A stretch of 23,938 nucleotides of DNA, taken from NCBI GenBank assembly GCA_036803025.1, contig DAIRVC010000024.1, positions 1 to 23,938 of the forward strand. Direction: 5' to 3'. Shown one piece after another: positions 14,077 through 21,771 of the stretch (positions within the stretch are counted from its first letter, which is position 1; the number at the start of each line of letters is the position of its first letter). This stretch comes from DAIRVC01 sp036803025. Lineage in GTDB: Bacteria > Chloroflexota > Anaerolineae > Anaerolineales > E44-bin32. Both the position numbers and the translations under genes were made by a program. The notes under the pieces were generated by a model. The model was not told the DNA's origin. It made no database searches and worked only from the letters and a program-made list of their open reading frames with translations.

Positions 14077-14651
14077 GGATCGGCGTTCTGGCGCTGCAGG
14101 GGGATTTCGCCGAACACCTGGCTGTGCTGCGTCGGCTTGGGGCTGAGTGCCGCCTGGTCCGGCTGCCGGATCAACTCGACGGCCTGGATGGTCTGATCCT
14201 GCCCGGCGGCGAGTCGACCACGATCGGAAAGCTGGCGGCCACATTCCAGTTGGTCGAGCCGCTGCGCCGCTTCGGGACCGAGCGCGCCATGTGGGGCACC
14301 TGCGCCGGCGCGATCCTCCTTTCTCGCGATGCCCGGCGCGACCAGCCGCTCTTGGGTCTGATGGACATCACCGTCGAGCGCAACGCCTTCGGCCGCCAGG
14401 TGGACAGCTTCATCACCGATCTGACCGTGCCGGCCCTGGCCGACGGGGAGCAGCAGCCTTTCCAGGCGGTCTTCATCCGCGCGCCGCTGATCGAGCGCGT
14501 CGGCCCCCAGGTGGAGGTATTGGCGCGGCTGCCCGACGCGGAGCGGATCGTCGCCGCCCGGCAGGGCCGGCTGTTGGCGACCTCCTTCCACCCCGAGCTG
14601 ACCGACGACGATCGCTTCCACCGGCTGTTCCTCGACCTGGTGCGAGGGTGA
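14073..14651 (+). CDS. pdxT: PLP synthase glutaminase subunit PdxT
   Basis: PdxT hydrolyses glutamine and channels ammonia to PdxS. The 192-residue protein is a class I glutaminase with oxyanion loop PGGEST (44-49), nucleophile Cys77 in GTCAGA, VERNAFGRQ (101-109) and the His173/Glu175 pair in SFHPEL. Length and motifs are complete. It overlaps the PNPOx-like gene by four bases. The PdxS/PdxT pair shows that this organism makes B6 by the DXP-independent route. Confidence 0.98.
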   Translation: MRIGVLALQGDFAEHLAVLRRLGAECRLVRLPDQLDGLDGLILPGGESTTIGKLAATFQLVEPLRRFGTERAMWGTCAGAILLSRDARRDQPLLGLMDITVERNAFGRQVDSFITDLTVPALADGEQQPFQAVFIRAPLIERVGPQVEVLARLPDAERIVAARQGRLLATSFHPELTDDDRFHRLFLDLVRG

Positions 14652-14658
14652 GCCAGCC

Positions 14659-15642
14659 GTGATCCGCCCCCTCGATTGGCGCGACCTGAGCCTGCTCCGT
14701 CGCCTGCGTGATCGCGGCGTGTGTCTGGATGCACAGCAGGCGTACTCTCGCGGCCACCACACGTTGACCAACACGCTCCTCGGGCTCGTCTCGCCGACGC
14801 TCAACGTCCACACGTTGGTGTCCCGCCCAAGCCAGCCGGACGATGCGGCGGCCGTGGCCCAGATCCTCCACCACAACAGTGACACACTGGCGCGTTTGAC
14901 CTTCATCACCCCGGAGGAGGCGCTCTCGTCCACCTCCGGACTGGCCCTCCTGGAGGGTGTCTGCCAGGCGGCCGGTGAGCGCGGCGCGCTGAATCTGGCG
15001 GCCGAAGTGGATGAGGACAGCCCGGCGTTCGAAGGCCTGCGGCGGGCCGGCTTCGCCATCTACGCCCGCCAGAACATCTGGGGACTGCCGACGTCGAACG
15101 AGACGATCTACGCCGCACCTGGATCGGAGGACCGGCAGCTCTGGCGGACGGAGACCGGGGCGGACCGCGCGGCGGTCCACTTTCTGTACGCCAATCTCGT
15201 CCCAGCGCTTGTGCAGCAAATCGAGCCACCGCCGACCAGGGGGAGCCGCGGCCTGGTGTATTGTCAGGGGGGTGAGTTGCTGGGCTACCTGGAGGTGGAG
15301 CGCGGCCCGCTCGCCACTTGGGTCCAGCCATACTTCCATCCGGCCGCCGAGCAGACGCACGCGTTGCTGCTCGACTTCCTGGCGCATGGGCCGCTTAGCC
15401 GCGTGCGGCCGGTGTTCATCTGCGTGCGCTCGTACCAGGGCTGGATGAACAGCACGCTGGAGCGGCTGGGTTTCAAGCTGTGTGCCAGCCAGGCGGTGAT
15501 GGTCAAGCGCCTGGCGGCCACGGTGCGGCGCCCAGCGCTGGCGCGGCTGCCGGCGATCGAGGGCACGCAGGCCGAACCGACGGCGCCCTTCGCCCGCCTG
15601 CGCGATCGCCCGCCGGCGCCGAAAGCGGGGCAGCGCCCATGA
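14659..15642 (+). CDS. GNAT-like protein of unknown function
   Basis: I do not recognise a named family. The 327-residue protein has two halves that each resemble an acyltransferase-like fold. The first (about 1-145) includes QPDDAAAVAQILHH and an ALLEGVCQAAGERGA helix leading to LRRAGFAIYARQNIW. The second (about 155-290) has GGELLGYLEVERGPL and ends STLERLGFKLCASQAVMVKRL, the typical GNAT strand-helix-strand. The last 35 residues are Pro/Ala-rich. The start is GTG at 14659, seven bases after the pdxT stop, and the stop overlaps the next ATG (ATGA). No clear acetyl-CoA loop (Q/RxxGxG/A) is seen, so activity is uncertain. Confidence 0.7.
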   Translation: MIRPLDWRDLSLLRRLRDRGVCLDAQQAYSRGHHTLTNTLLGLVSPTLNVHTLVSRPSQPDDAAAVAQILHHNSDTLARLTFITPEEALSSTSGLALLEGVCQAAGERGALNLAAEVDEDSPAFEGLRRAGFAIYARQNIWGLPTSNETIYAAPGSEDRQLWRTETGADRAAVHFLYANLVPALVQQIEPPPTRGSRGLVYCQGGELLGYLEVERGPLATWVQPYFHPAAEQTHALLLDFLAHGPLSRVRPVFICVRSYQGWMNSTLERLGFKLCASQAVMVKRLAATVRRPALARLPAIEGTQAEPTAPFARLRDRPPAPKAGQRP

Positions 15643-17234
15643 TTGGTCAGCGCATCACCGACGATCTCGAAGCCATGCTGGGTGTCCTGCCGCCCGAGGT
15701 CGCCCGCAAATTGACCATGCTCAACCGCAAGGACGAGCTCCTGGAGGTCATCCTTGACCTGGGGCGCGTTCCCACGGCCCGCTTCATCGACGGCGAGACC
15801 GCGCTCAGCGACGATGAGGTCCGCCGCGAGCAAATCGACTATGTCACGGAGCGCATCGGCGAGTTCGACGACGACAACCGGGCCGGCATGGAGCGCACGC
15901 TGCATCGCATCTCCGCCATTCGCAATCGTCACGGCCACATCGTCGGTCTGACCTGCCGCGTCGGCCGGGCGGTCTACGGGACGACCGACATCATCCAGGA
16001 CATCATCACCAGCGGGAAGAGCGTCATGCTCCTGGGCCGGCCGGGCATCGGCAAGACGACCATGCTGCGCGAAGCGGCGCGCATCCTGGCCGAGGGCAAA
16101 CGCGTCGTCATTGTCGACACCTCCAACGAGATCGCCGGCGACGGGGATGTGCCCCACCCGGCCATCGGCCGCTCGCGCCGCATGCAGGTGCGCCAACCGG
16201 CACTGCAGCACGAGGTGATGATCGAGGCGGTCGAGAACCACAATCCGGAAGTGATCGTCATCGACGAGATCGGGCGCGAGCTGGAGGCGGCCGCCGCCCG
16301 GACGATCGCCGAGCGCGGCGTCCAGCTGATCGGCACCGCGCACGGAAACACGCTCGAGAACCTGCTGCTCAACCCGACCCTCTCGGATCTGATCGGCGGG
16401 ATCGAGTCGGTGACGCTCTCTGATGAAGAGGCCCGCCGGCGCGGGACGCAGAAGACCGTGCTCGAGCGCCGCGCCCCGCCGACCTTCGATACGTTGATCG
16501 AGATCCAGGACCGCAGCCACCTGGCCGTGCATCATGATGTCGGCGCGGCGGTGGACGCCATGCTGCGCGGGCGCCCACTTCTGCCCGAGCTGCGCTCGGT
16601 GGATGAGAGGGGCGAGCTGCACATCGAAACGCTGGCCGCCCCGGCCCCGCCGCCGCGCGGCCTCGAGGTGGGCCAGCGTCGGCACGCCGCACTGCCAACC
16701 ATCGGCGGTGCGGAGACCAATGGGCTGCCGTTCTCGCCCACGCCTCCGCACCTGCCCGGCCAGCCGCTCAAACCGGTGCGCGTCTATGCCTATGGTGTCG
16801 CCCGCAACCGGCTGCGTCAGGCCGCCCGCCGCCTGCATGTCCCGGCCGTGCTGGCCGACCAGGTCGGCGAGGCCGACGTGCTGGTCACACTGCGGGCCTA
16901 CTACCGCCGCCACCAGAAGCTGATCGCCGACGCCGAAGCGCGGCACATGCCCGTCTACGTCCTGCGGGCCAACACCGTGGCCCAGATGGAGAACTTCCTC
17001 ATCGATCTCTTCAACCTGCAGGCGGTGCCGCCGACCGACCCATCGATGGATGGCGCTCTTCAAGAAACCCAGCAGGCCATCCAGGCTGTGCTGGACGGGG
17101 CGCGCTCATTTGACCTGACGCCGGCCTCTTCCTACATCCGCCGCTTGCAGCATCAACTGGCTCGCCAGGCCAACCTGATCTCGCATTCTTACGGCAAGGA
17201 GCCGCACCGCCGCGTGCGCATCTTCCGCCAGTGA
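15639..17234 (+). CDS. R3H domain AAA ATPase (Ycf45/SpoIIIAA-like)
   Basis: A 531-residue protein. Residues 1-330 are a RecA/AAA-like ATPase of the SpoIIIAA/Ycf45 type: Walker A GRPGIGKT (133-140), VDTSNEIAGDGD (159-170), Walker B VIVIDE (205-210) and GTAHGNTLENLL (232-243). A Pro-rich linker (about 330-378) leads to a domain RVYAYGVARNRLRQA (381-395) with a YVLRANT strand, and the end is an R3H nucleic-acid-binding domain, RRLQH (501-505) and SYGKEPHRRVRIF. Such proteins occur in cyanobacteria, plastids and Chloroflexota; the role is unknown, probably with single-stranded nucleic acid. The start at 15639 overlaps the upstream stop (ATGA); the frame upstream of it is a shadow. Confidence 0.93.
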   Translation: MIGQRITDDLEAMLGVLPPEVARKLTMLNRKDELLEVILDLGRVPTARFIDGETALSDDEVRREQIDYVTERIGEFDDDNRAGMERTLHRISAIRNRHGHIVGLTCRVGRAVYGTTDIIQDIITSGKSVMLLGRPGIGKTTMLREAARILAEGKRVVIVDTSNEIAGDGDVPHPAIGRSRRMQVRQPALQHEVMIEAVENHNPEVIVIDEIGRELEAAAARTIAERGVQLIGTAHGNTLENLLLNPTLSDLIGGIESVTLSDEEARRRGTQKTVLERRAPPTFDTLIEIQDRSHLAVHHDVGAAVDAMLRGRPLLPELRSVDERGELHIETLAAPAPPPRGLEVGQRRHAALPTIGGAETNGLPFSPTPPHLPGQPLKPVRVYAYGVARNRLRQAARRLHVPAVLADQVGEADVLVTLRAYYRRHQKLIADAEARHMPVYVLRANTVAQMENFLIDLFNLQAVPPTDPSMDGALQETQQAIQAVLDGARSFDLTPASSYIRRLQHQLARQANLISHSYGKEPHRRVRIFRQ

Positions 17235-17854
17235 CCGCCTTCATCACGCTCGAGGGCCCCGAGGGGGGCGGAAAGACCACCCAGGCCCGCTGGCTGGCCG
17301 AGCATCTGCAGGCGCGCGGCCTCCCGGTCTTGTTCACGCGCGAGCCGGGCGGCACCGCCATCGGCGACCAGATCCGCCGCACGTTGATGGACCTGCACAA
17401 CACCGGCATGAACCCGCGCACCGAGTTCCTGCTCTTCTCGGCCTCGCGCGCCCAGCTGGTCGACGAGGTCTTGCGCCCGCACCTATCGACCGGCGGTCTG
17501 GTCGTGTGCGACCGCTATTACGACGCCAGCCTGGCCTACCAGGGCTATGGACACCGTTTGGCCCTCGAGACCTTGCGCCAGGTGACGCGCTTCGCCACCG
17601 GCGGATTAGCCCCCGACCTCACGCTGCTGCTCGACCTGCCCGTGGAAGACGGCCTGCGCCGAAAGCAGCGCGAGGGCGAGTGGAACCGCCTGGACGCGTA
17701 TGCCATCGAGTTCCACGGCCGTGTGCGCCAGGGCTACCTGGCACTCGCCGCGTCAGAGCCGGAGCGTTGGGTGGTCATTGAGGCCACCCCGCCGGTCGAG
17801 GCGGTTCAGGAAGAAATCCGCCGCGTGGTGGAACGGCGCCTGGCGCAAGGCTGA
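17231..17854 (+). CDS. tmk: Thymidylate kinase
   Basis: Phosphorylates dTMP to dTDP for DNA synthesis. The 207-residue protein has P-loop GPEGGGKTT (9-17), the REPGG motif (37-41), DRY (94-96) within CDRYYDASLAYQGYG, and a LID region RRKQREGEWNRLD (143-155). It begins with GTG at 17231 overlapping the stop of the R3H ATPase gene (GTGA). It is the last gene of the pdxS-led operon; a perfect hairpin follows about 20 bases after the stop. Confidence 0.97.
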   Translation: MTAFITLEGPEGGGKTTQARWLAEHLQARGLPVLFTREPGGTAIGDQIRRTLMDLHNTGMNPRTEFLLFSASRAQLVDEVLRPHLSTGGLVVCDRYYDASLAYQGYGHRLALETLRQVTRFATGGLAPDLTLLLDLPVEDGLRRKQREGEWNRLDAYAIEFHGRVRQGYLALAASEPERWVVIEATPPVEAVQEEIRRVVERRLAQG

Positions 17855-18160
17855 GCCCGTGACCGGCCCGCGCAGTCTGCCACATCCGGCAGACTTCAGG
17901 GGGCGGTGCTCCTCTGCTTCGTCACTCCCCTAAGAACAGCAGGCTGAACGGGATGCCAGCCGGAGATCCGAGATCTGGGTTTTCGGCGTATTCCTGGGCA
18001 CAGCCAGACGCCCGGGGGCCTCTGTGCTGGTCTTCACCGGGCACTCGCCGCTCAGGCGGCGATTCGCAACGAAAGGAAAGGAGGGCATCCCGCGCTAACA
18101 AATGGTCACGGCACGCGAACTGGATTGGTAGCGGTCAATGACTTAGTGAGGAGGTATGCG
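17855..18160. other. 306-base interval between tmk and the CHRD gene
   Basis: Holds two hairpins: 17874-17895 behind tmk, and TCGCCGC/GCGGCGA (18045-18051 with 18056-18062, loop TCAG). No convincing -10/-35 pair for the CHRD gene was found. A nine-codon frame (18102-18131) is present but lacks a well-placed ribosome site. No recognised RNA gene. Confidence 0.5.
17874..17895. terminator. Hairpin downstream of tmk
   Basis: AGTCTGCC (17874-17881) pairs perfectly with GGCAGACT (17888-17895) around a 6-base loop, 20 bases after the tmk stop. No U-tract follows (TCAGGG). It probably marks the 3' end of the pdxS-tmk transcript. Confidence 0.55.
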
Positions 18161-18688
18161 GTGAAAAGGCATTTGTTGTCCGTCCTGCCAGTAGCGCTTG
18201 CCTTACTGGTTACCACGACGGCTTCGGCCGTCCCTCCCGACTTCGCCAAGTTCGTCGCGCCCCTGAATGGCCGGTCGGAGGTCCCCGCCCGCGAGACCAG
18301 CGCCAGAGGCGCGGCGCATCTCACCTGGGATGCTTCGGCCGCCCAGCTCGGCTACACGTTGATCGTCGCCAACATCGAGAATGTGGTCGCCTCGCACATC
18401 CACTGCGCCGCGTCCGGCGTGAACGGCCCGGTCGGCGTCACGTTGTTCTTGGGAACGGCCGGCTCAGGGCCCTTCTCCGGCATCCTGGCCCAGGGGAGGT
18501 TGACGGCCCCCGATAGCGGCAACGCCTGCGGCTGGGCCGATCTCGGCGACGTGGTCGAGGCGATTCAGGCTGGAGGGGCGTACATCAACGTCCACACCAA
18601 CGACGGTGTGGCGCCCACCAATACCGGGCCGGGGGACTTCCCTGGCGGGGAAATCCGCGGTCAGCTGCGGCTCGCCGGCCCGCACTAG
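18161..18688 (+). CDS. Secreted CHRD domain protein
   Basis: A 175-residue protein with a signal peptide (1-23, MKRHLLSVLPVALALL then ASA) and one CHRD domain: LNGRSEVPARETSARGAAHL, ASHIHCAASGVNGPVGVTLF, and the closing YINVHTNDG...FPGGEIRGQL. CHRD domains were first seen in chordin and occur widely in secreted bacterial proteins; the His residues in SHIHC and NVHT suggest a metal or ligand site. The start is GTG at 18161 with AGGAGGT five bases upstream; a frame from 18125 would leave the signal peptide internal. It stands alone with hairpins on both sides. The role is unknown. Confidence 0.88.
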   Translation: MKRHLLSVLPVALALLVTTTASAVPPDFAKFVAPLNGRSEVPARETSARGAAHLTWDASAAQLGYTLIVANIENVVASHIHCAASGVNGPVGVTLFLGTAGSGPFSGILAQGRLTAPDSGNACGWADLGDVVEAIQAGGAYINVHTNDGVAPTNTGPGDFPGGEIRGQLRLAGPH

Positions 18689-18714
18689 CCGACCATTGTG
18701 CGGGTTCTTGACTC

Positions 18715-18745
18715 CGAAGGCCGCCGGGCAAGCCGGCGGCCTTCG
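18715..18745. terminator. Bidirectional 13-bp hairpin between convergent genes
   Basis: The arms 18715-18727 (CGAAGGCCGCCGG) and 18733-18745 are perfectly complementary around a GCAAG loop, between the convergent ends of the CHRD gene (18688) and the FmdB-type gene (18754). No clear U-tract on either side. A shared terminator is the simplest reading. Confidence 0.7.
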
Positions 18746-18753
18746 CAGACCGC

Positions 18754-19143
18754 CTACAGATCCTCGTCGAACCCCCCGTCGCCGGCTCCCAGATCGGGCA
18801 GGTCCTGCTCGATGTCTTCCGGATCCTGGCCCGCCTCCAGGCGGTCGACGACCTCATCGAACTCGGGCGGCATGTCCTCGCCCATCTCATGACCCATCTT
18901 GCGCATCATCCGCCCGAGCGAGCGGGGGTCGCTTTCGTCCACGCCGTCCCATTCGCCCGGGTCGCTGAGTGATTCGAGGCGCGAGTCTTCCGAGCGGGCG
19001 AAGCGCACGCGGCTGATCAAGCGGCGCAGGTTAGCGCCGCCGCAGTGCGGGCAGTTCACCGGAACACTGCCGTATTCGGCGTAGGTCTGATACAGCGAGG
19101 CGCGTCTGCGGCAATCCTGGCAGCGGTATTCGTAGACCGGCAT
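18754..19143 (-). CDS. FmdB-type zinc-ribbon protein
   Basis: A 129-residue protein that begins MPVYEYRCQDC and carries a zinc ribbon with Cys8, Cys11, Cys31 and Cys34 (CPHCGG), the hallmark of the FmdB/CxxC_CxxC_SSSS family of putative regulators. After residue 55 it is long, acidic and Met/Asp/Glu-rich (DPRSLGRMMRKMGHEMGEDM, then an acidic tail), as in Chloroflexota homologues. The start at 19143 has AGGAG nine bases upstream. A near-consensus promoter lies 20 bases upstream. It is divergent from gmk. The function is unknown. Confidence 0.88.
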   Translation of the reverse strand: MPVYEYRCQDCRRRASLYQTYAEYGSVPVNCPHCGGANLRRLISRVRFARSEDSRLESLSDPGEWDGVDESDPRSLGRMMRKMGHEMGEDMPPEFDEVVDRLEAGQDPEDIEQDLPDLGAGDGGFDEDL

Positions 19144-19163
19144 CTTTCGCCTCTCCTACTTGG

Positions 19164-19192
19164 ATTATACTGAGCGCTGCGAGAGGTCTCAA
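19164..19192 (-). promoter_or_regulatory. Promoter of the FmdB-type gene
   Basis: On the minus strand TTGAGA (19192-19187) and TATAAT (19169-19164) are 17 bases apart. Transcription would begin near 19157, giving a leader of about 14 bases with its AGGAG site. On the plus strand the same patch holds TATACT (19166-19171), which may serve gmk, so the two promoters would overlap. Confidence 0.75.
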
Positions 19193-19195
19193 CCC

Positions 19196-19813
19196 TTGGA
19201 TTACCCGCCGGGCGCCCTCGAATCGCCGCCGTTCCTGATCGTCATCTCCGGCCCGTCCGGCGTAGGCAAAGACAGCGTGGTGCGGTGCATGAAGGAGCGC
19301 GGGCTGCCGTTCCACTTCGTCGTCACCGCCACCAGCCGGGCGCAGCGAGCCGGTGAGGTGCACGGCCGCGACTACTACTTCGTCACGCGTCAGGAGTTCG
19401 AGCGCATGATCGCCGCCGACGAGCTCCTCGAACACGCGCTGGTGTACAACGAGCACAAAGGTATCCCCAAGGCGCACGTCCGTCAGGCGCTGGCCAGCGG
19501 GAAAGACGTCGTCCTGCGCATCGACGTCCAGGGAGCGGAGACGGTCCGGCGCCTGTGTCCCGAGGCGCTGCTCATCTTCCTGTCGACGGTGAGCGACGAG
19601 GAGCTGATCGATCGGCTTCGGGCACGCAAGACCGAGACGCCCGACGGCCTGGCCTTGCGCATCGCCACCGCCAGAGAAGAGCTGGCGCACCTGGGCAACT
19701 TCGATTATCTGGTCTTCAACCCGACCGGCAGACTGGATGAGGCGGTCGATGCGATCGTGTCGATTATCGAGGCCGAGCATCACCGCGTCCACCCGCGCCG
19801 GGTGAGCCTGTGA
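19196..19813 (+). CDS. gmk: Guanylate kinase
   Basis: Phosphorylates GMP to GDP. The 205-residue protein has P-loop GPSGVGKDS (19-27), the GMP-binding segment TSRAQRAGEVHGRDYYFV (46-63), an ELLEHALVYNEHKGIPK segment, and VVLRIDVQGAETVRR; length is normal. The chosen start is TTG at 19196, with GAGAGG nine bases upstream; an upstream in-frame TTG at 19160 lies inside the promoter of the divergent gene and is unlikely. The stop overlaps the rhomboid gene start (GTGA). Asp26 where most homologues have Ser/Thr is also seen in some bacterial Gmk proteins. Confidence 0.95.
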   Translation: MDYPPGALESPPFLIVISGPSGVGKDSVVRCMKERGLPFHFVVTATSRAQRAGEVHGRDYYFVTRQEFERMIAADELLEHALVYNEHKGIPKAHVRQALASGKDVVLRIDVQGAETVRRLCPEALLIFLSTVSDEELIDRLRARKTETPDGLALRIATAREELAHLGNFDYLVFNPTGRLDEAVDAIVSIIEAEHHRVHPRRVSL

Positions 19814-20577
19814 CCTCGCTTCCGGCGGCGCCCCCGGCCTCGCCGGTCGCGGGCGCGGAGTCCCCGCTACGGCGCCGTCTGCGGCGCTTCCCGGCCACCT
19901 ATGCCATCCTGGGCTCCACAATCCTGGTCTTCCTCGCGCAGGAAGTCAGTTTGCAGATCGCCGGCTTCGACTGGGTGCTGGAGTGGGGGGCCAAGTTCGG
20001 ACCGGCCATCCGCAGCGGCCAAGTCTGGCGCCTGGTCACGCCCCTCTTGCTCCACGCCGGCCTGCTGCATCTCTTCGCCAACATGTACTCCCTGAATGCC
20101 ATCGGCCCGGCGGTCGAGCGGCTGTTCGGCACGCCGCGCTTGCTGACCTTCTACCTGCTGGCCGGTGTGGCCGGCGTGACGCTCAGCCTGGCCTTCAGCC
20201 CGTATCGATCCGTCGGCGCCTCGGGAGCGATCTTCGGCCTGCTGGGCGCGCTGGGCGTCTTCCTTTACCGGCACCGCAAGACCTTCGGCCCGGCCAGCCA
20301 GGTCCAGTTGCGTCAGATCGTCCTCGTGGCGCTGCTGAACCTGGGCCTGGGGTTGATGCCGGGCATCGACAACTGGGGTCACCTGGGCGGCCTGCTGGCC
20401 GGCGCGTTGTTAGCCGCCGGGTTCGGGCCGCGCCTGGAGCCGGTGGGGGTGGAAGAGGGCCGCCTGCTGCTGGTCGATCGGCGCCCCTGGCGTCGCGTGC
20501 GGGGTGGGGTGCTGGCCGCAGGCGGGTTGGTCGCCGTCCTGGCGGCCGCGGCACTCTTCAGCCCGTTCGGCGTCTAG
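19810..20577 (+). CDS. Rhomboid family intramembrane serine protease
   Basis: A 255-residue protein with six hydrophobic segments. The catalytic Ser138 lies in SVGASGAIFGLLGALG and the catalytic His191 in NWGHLGGLLAG; HAGLLHLFANMYSL (82-95) carries the conserved His/Asn of the L1-TM2 region. The N-terminal 28 residues are basic and cytoplasmic. It starts with GTG overlapping the gmk stop by four bases, so it is coupled to gmk. Its substrate is unknown. After the last helix it ends within a few residues. Confidence 0.95.
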   Translation: MTSLPAAPPASPVAGAESPLRRRLRRFPATYAILGSTILVFLAQEVSLQIAGFDWVLEWGAKFGPAIRSGQVWRLVTPLLLHAGLLHLFANMYSLNAIGPAVERLFGTPRLLTFYLLAGVAGVTLSLAFSPYRSVGASGAIFGLLGALGVFLYRHRKTFGPASQVQLRQIVLVALLNLGLGLMPGIDNWGHLGGLLAGALLAAGFGPRLEPVGVEEGRLLLVDRRPWRRVRGGVLAAGGLVAVLAAAALFSPFGV

Positions 20578-20602
20578 GCGCGCTTGCGCCGCCGGGCACT
20601 GA

Positions 20603-20632
20603 TTGACACCCGTCGAGCCGCCCCTTTATAAT
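20603..20632 (+). promoter_or_regulatory. Consensus promoter of the ferredoxin-NADP reductase gene
   Basis: TTGACA (20603-20608) and TATAAT (20627-20632), both perfect, are 18 bases apart. Transcription would start near 20639, 21 bases before the GTG start. It shows that the gene is transcribed independently of the gmk-rhomboid pair. Confidence 0.85.
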
Positions 20633-20659
20633 CCGCTGTCCCATCCCCAGGAGATTCGC

Positions 20660-21700
20660 GTGAGTGCCTCCGCAACCGAGAAGGTCTTCGATATCACGTT
20701 CGTCGGCGCCGGACCGTCAGGATTGTTCGGCGCTTTCTATGCCGGGATGCGCGAGCTGTCCGTCAAGATCCTGGACGCGCTGCCTCAGGCCGGCGGTCAG
20801 TTGATCGCCCTGTACCCGGAAAAGATCATCTACGACACGCCCGGCCTGCCCGGCATCCTCTCGAAGGAACTGGTCGCCAATCTGGTCAAGCAGGCTGAAC
20901 GCTGGCATCCAGCCTGGGCGCTGGGTGAGTTGGCGTCGACACTCAAGCAAGTGCCTCTGCCGGGGGGCCAGGCCGGCCAGCAGTGCTGGCAGATCAAGAC
21001 CGACAAGGGTGAGCACCTTTCCCGCGTCGTGGTGTTGACGGCCGGCATCGGCGCCTTCGAGCCGGTCAAGCTTCCCGGCGACCAGGCACAGCAGTTCGAG
21101 GGGCGCGGCCTCGAATATCTGGTCAGGGATCTGGACGTGTACGCTGGCCAGCGGGTCCTGGTCGTCGGCGGGGGAGACAGCGCGGTCGATTGGGCGCTGG
21201 CGCTGCAGCCGATCGCCGCCCATGTCACCCTGATCCATCGCCGGGAGGGTTTTCGTGCCCATGACACTTCGGTCAACGCCCTGATGTCCTCCGGCGTCGA
21301 TGTGCGCATCTTCCATGAGCTTCGCCGACTGGAAGGTGAGACGCGCCTCGAGCGGGCGGTCATTTTCGACAACCGCACCCAGGCGGAAACGACGCTCGAA
21401 CTCGACGCCGTCCTGCTGGCGCTGGGCTTCAAGGCCGATCTGGGGCCGATCCGCGAATGGGGGGTGGAGACCATCGGGCGCCGCTACGTCAAGGTCAATC
21501 ACAAGATGGAGACCAACCTGCCGGGCGTGTACGCCGCCGGCGACCTGGCGCTGCAGGAGGATCTCGATCCGCTCAACCTGATCGTCATCGGGTATGGGCA
21601 GGTGACGGTGGCGGTCAACTACGCCTACACGGCGCTCCGCCCGGGCGGGAAGGTCTTCCCCGGTCACTCGAGCGAGAAGATGGCGGGTCAGAGCGGCTGA
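20660..21700 (+). CDS. Ferredoxin-NADP reductase, thioredoxin reductase-like type
   Basis: A 346-residue flavoprotein with an N-terminal FAD site GAGPSGL (16-22), ALPQAGGQL and a DTPG motif, an NADPH-binding GGGDSAVDWAL (170-180) with HRREGFRA, and the C-terminal FAD motif GVYAAGDLAL. The CxxC of thioredoxin reductase is absent, which places it with the YumC-type reductases that pass electrons between NADPH and ferredoxin or flavodoxin. The start is GTG at 20660 with AGGAG six bases upstream; a frame to 20603 would translate through the consensus promoter. A strong hairpin follows. It is monocistronic. Confidence 0.95.
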   Translation: MSASATEKVFDITFVGAGPSGLFGAFYAGMRELSVKILDALPQAGGQLIALYPEKIIYDTPGLPGILSKELVANLVKQAERWHPAWALGELASTLKQVPLPGGQAGQQCWQIKTDKGEHLSRVVVLTAGIGAFEPVKLPGDQAQQFEGRGLEYLVRDLDVYAGQRVLVVGGGDSAVDWALALQPIAAHVTLIHRREGFRAHDTSVNALMSSGVDVRIFHELRRLEGETRLERAVIFDNRTQAETTLELDAVLLALGFKADLGPIREWGVETIGRRYVKVNHKMETNLPGVYAAGDLALQEDLDPLNLIVIGYGQVTVAVNYAYTALRPGGKVFPGHSSEKMAGQSG

Positions 21701-21726
21701 GGGAGATCCACTCCGACAAGAAGCAA

Positions 21727-21752
21727 CTGACGGGCCGCGTGCGGCCCGTCAG
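21727..21752. terminator. Bidirectional hairpin between convergent genes
   Basis: CTGACGGGCC (21727-21736) pairs perfectly with GGCCCGTCAG (21743-21752), loop GCGTGC, between the reductase stop (21700) and the membrane protein stop (21772). In the minus direction the stem is followed by TTGCTTCTT, a T-rich tail, so it best ends the minus-strand operon and probably both. Confidence 0.8.
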
Positions 21753-21771
21753 CATTCTCCGGAGGAACGAT

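Noticed and set aside
15285..17063. 592-codon minus-strand frame opposite the R3H ATPase
   Set aside because: Long frames opposite GC-rich genes are expected; the product is His/Arg/Asp-rich with no domain.
18102..18131. Nine-codon leader frame (MVTARELDW) upstream of the CHRD gene
   Set aside because: The nearest ribosome-like AAGGAGGG is about 17 bases from the ATG, too far, and nothing shows conservation.
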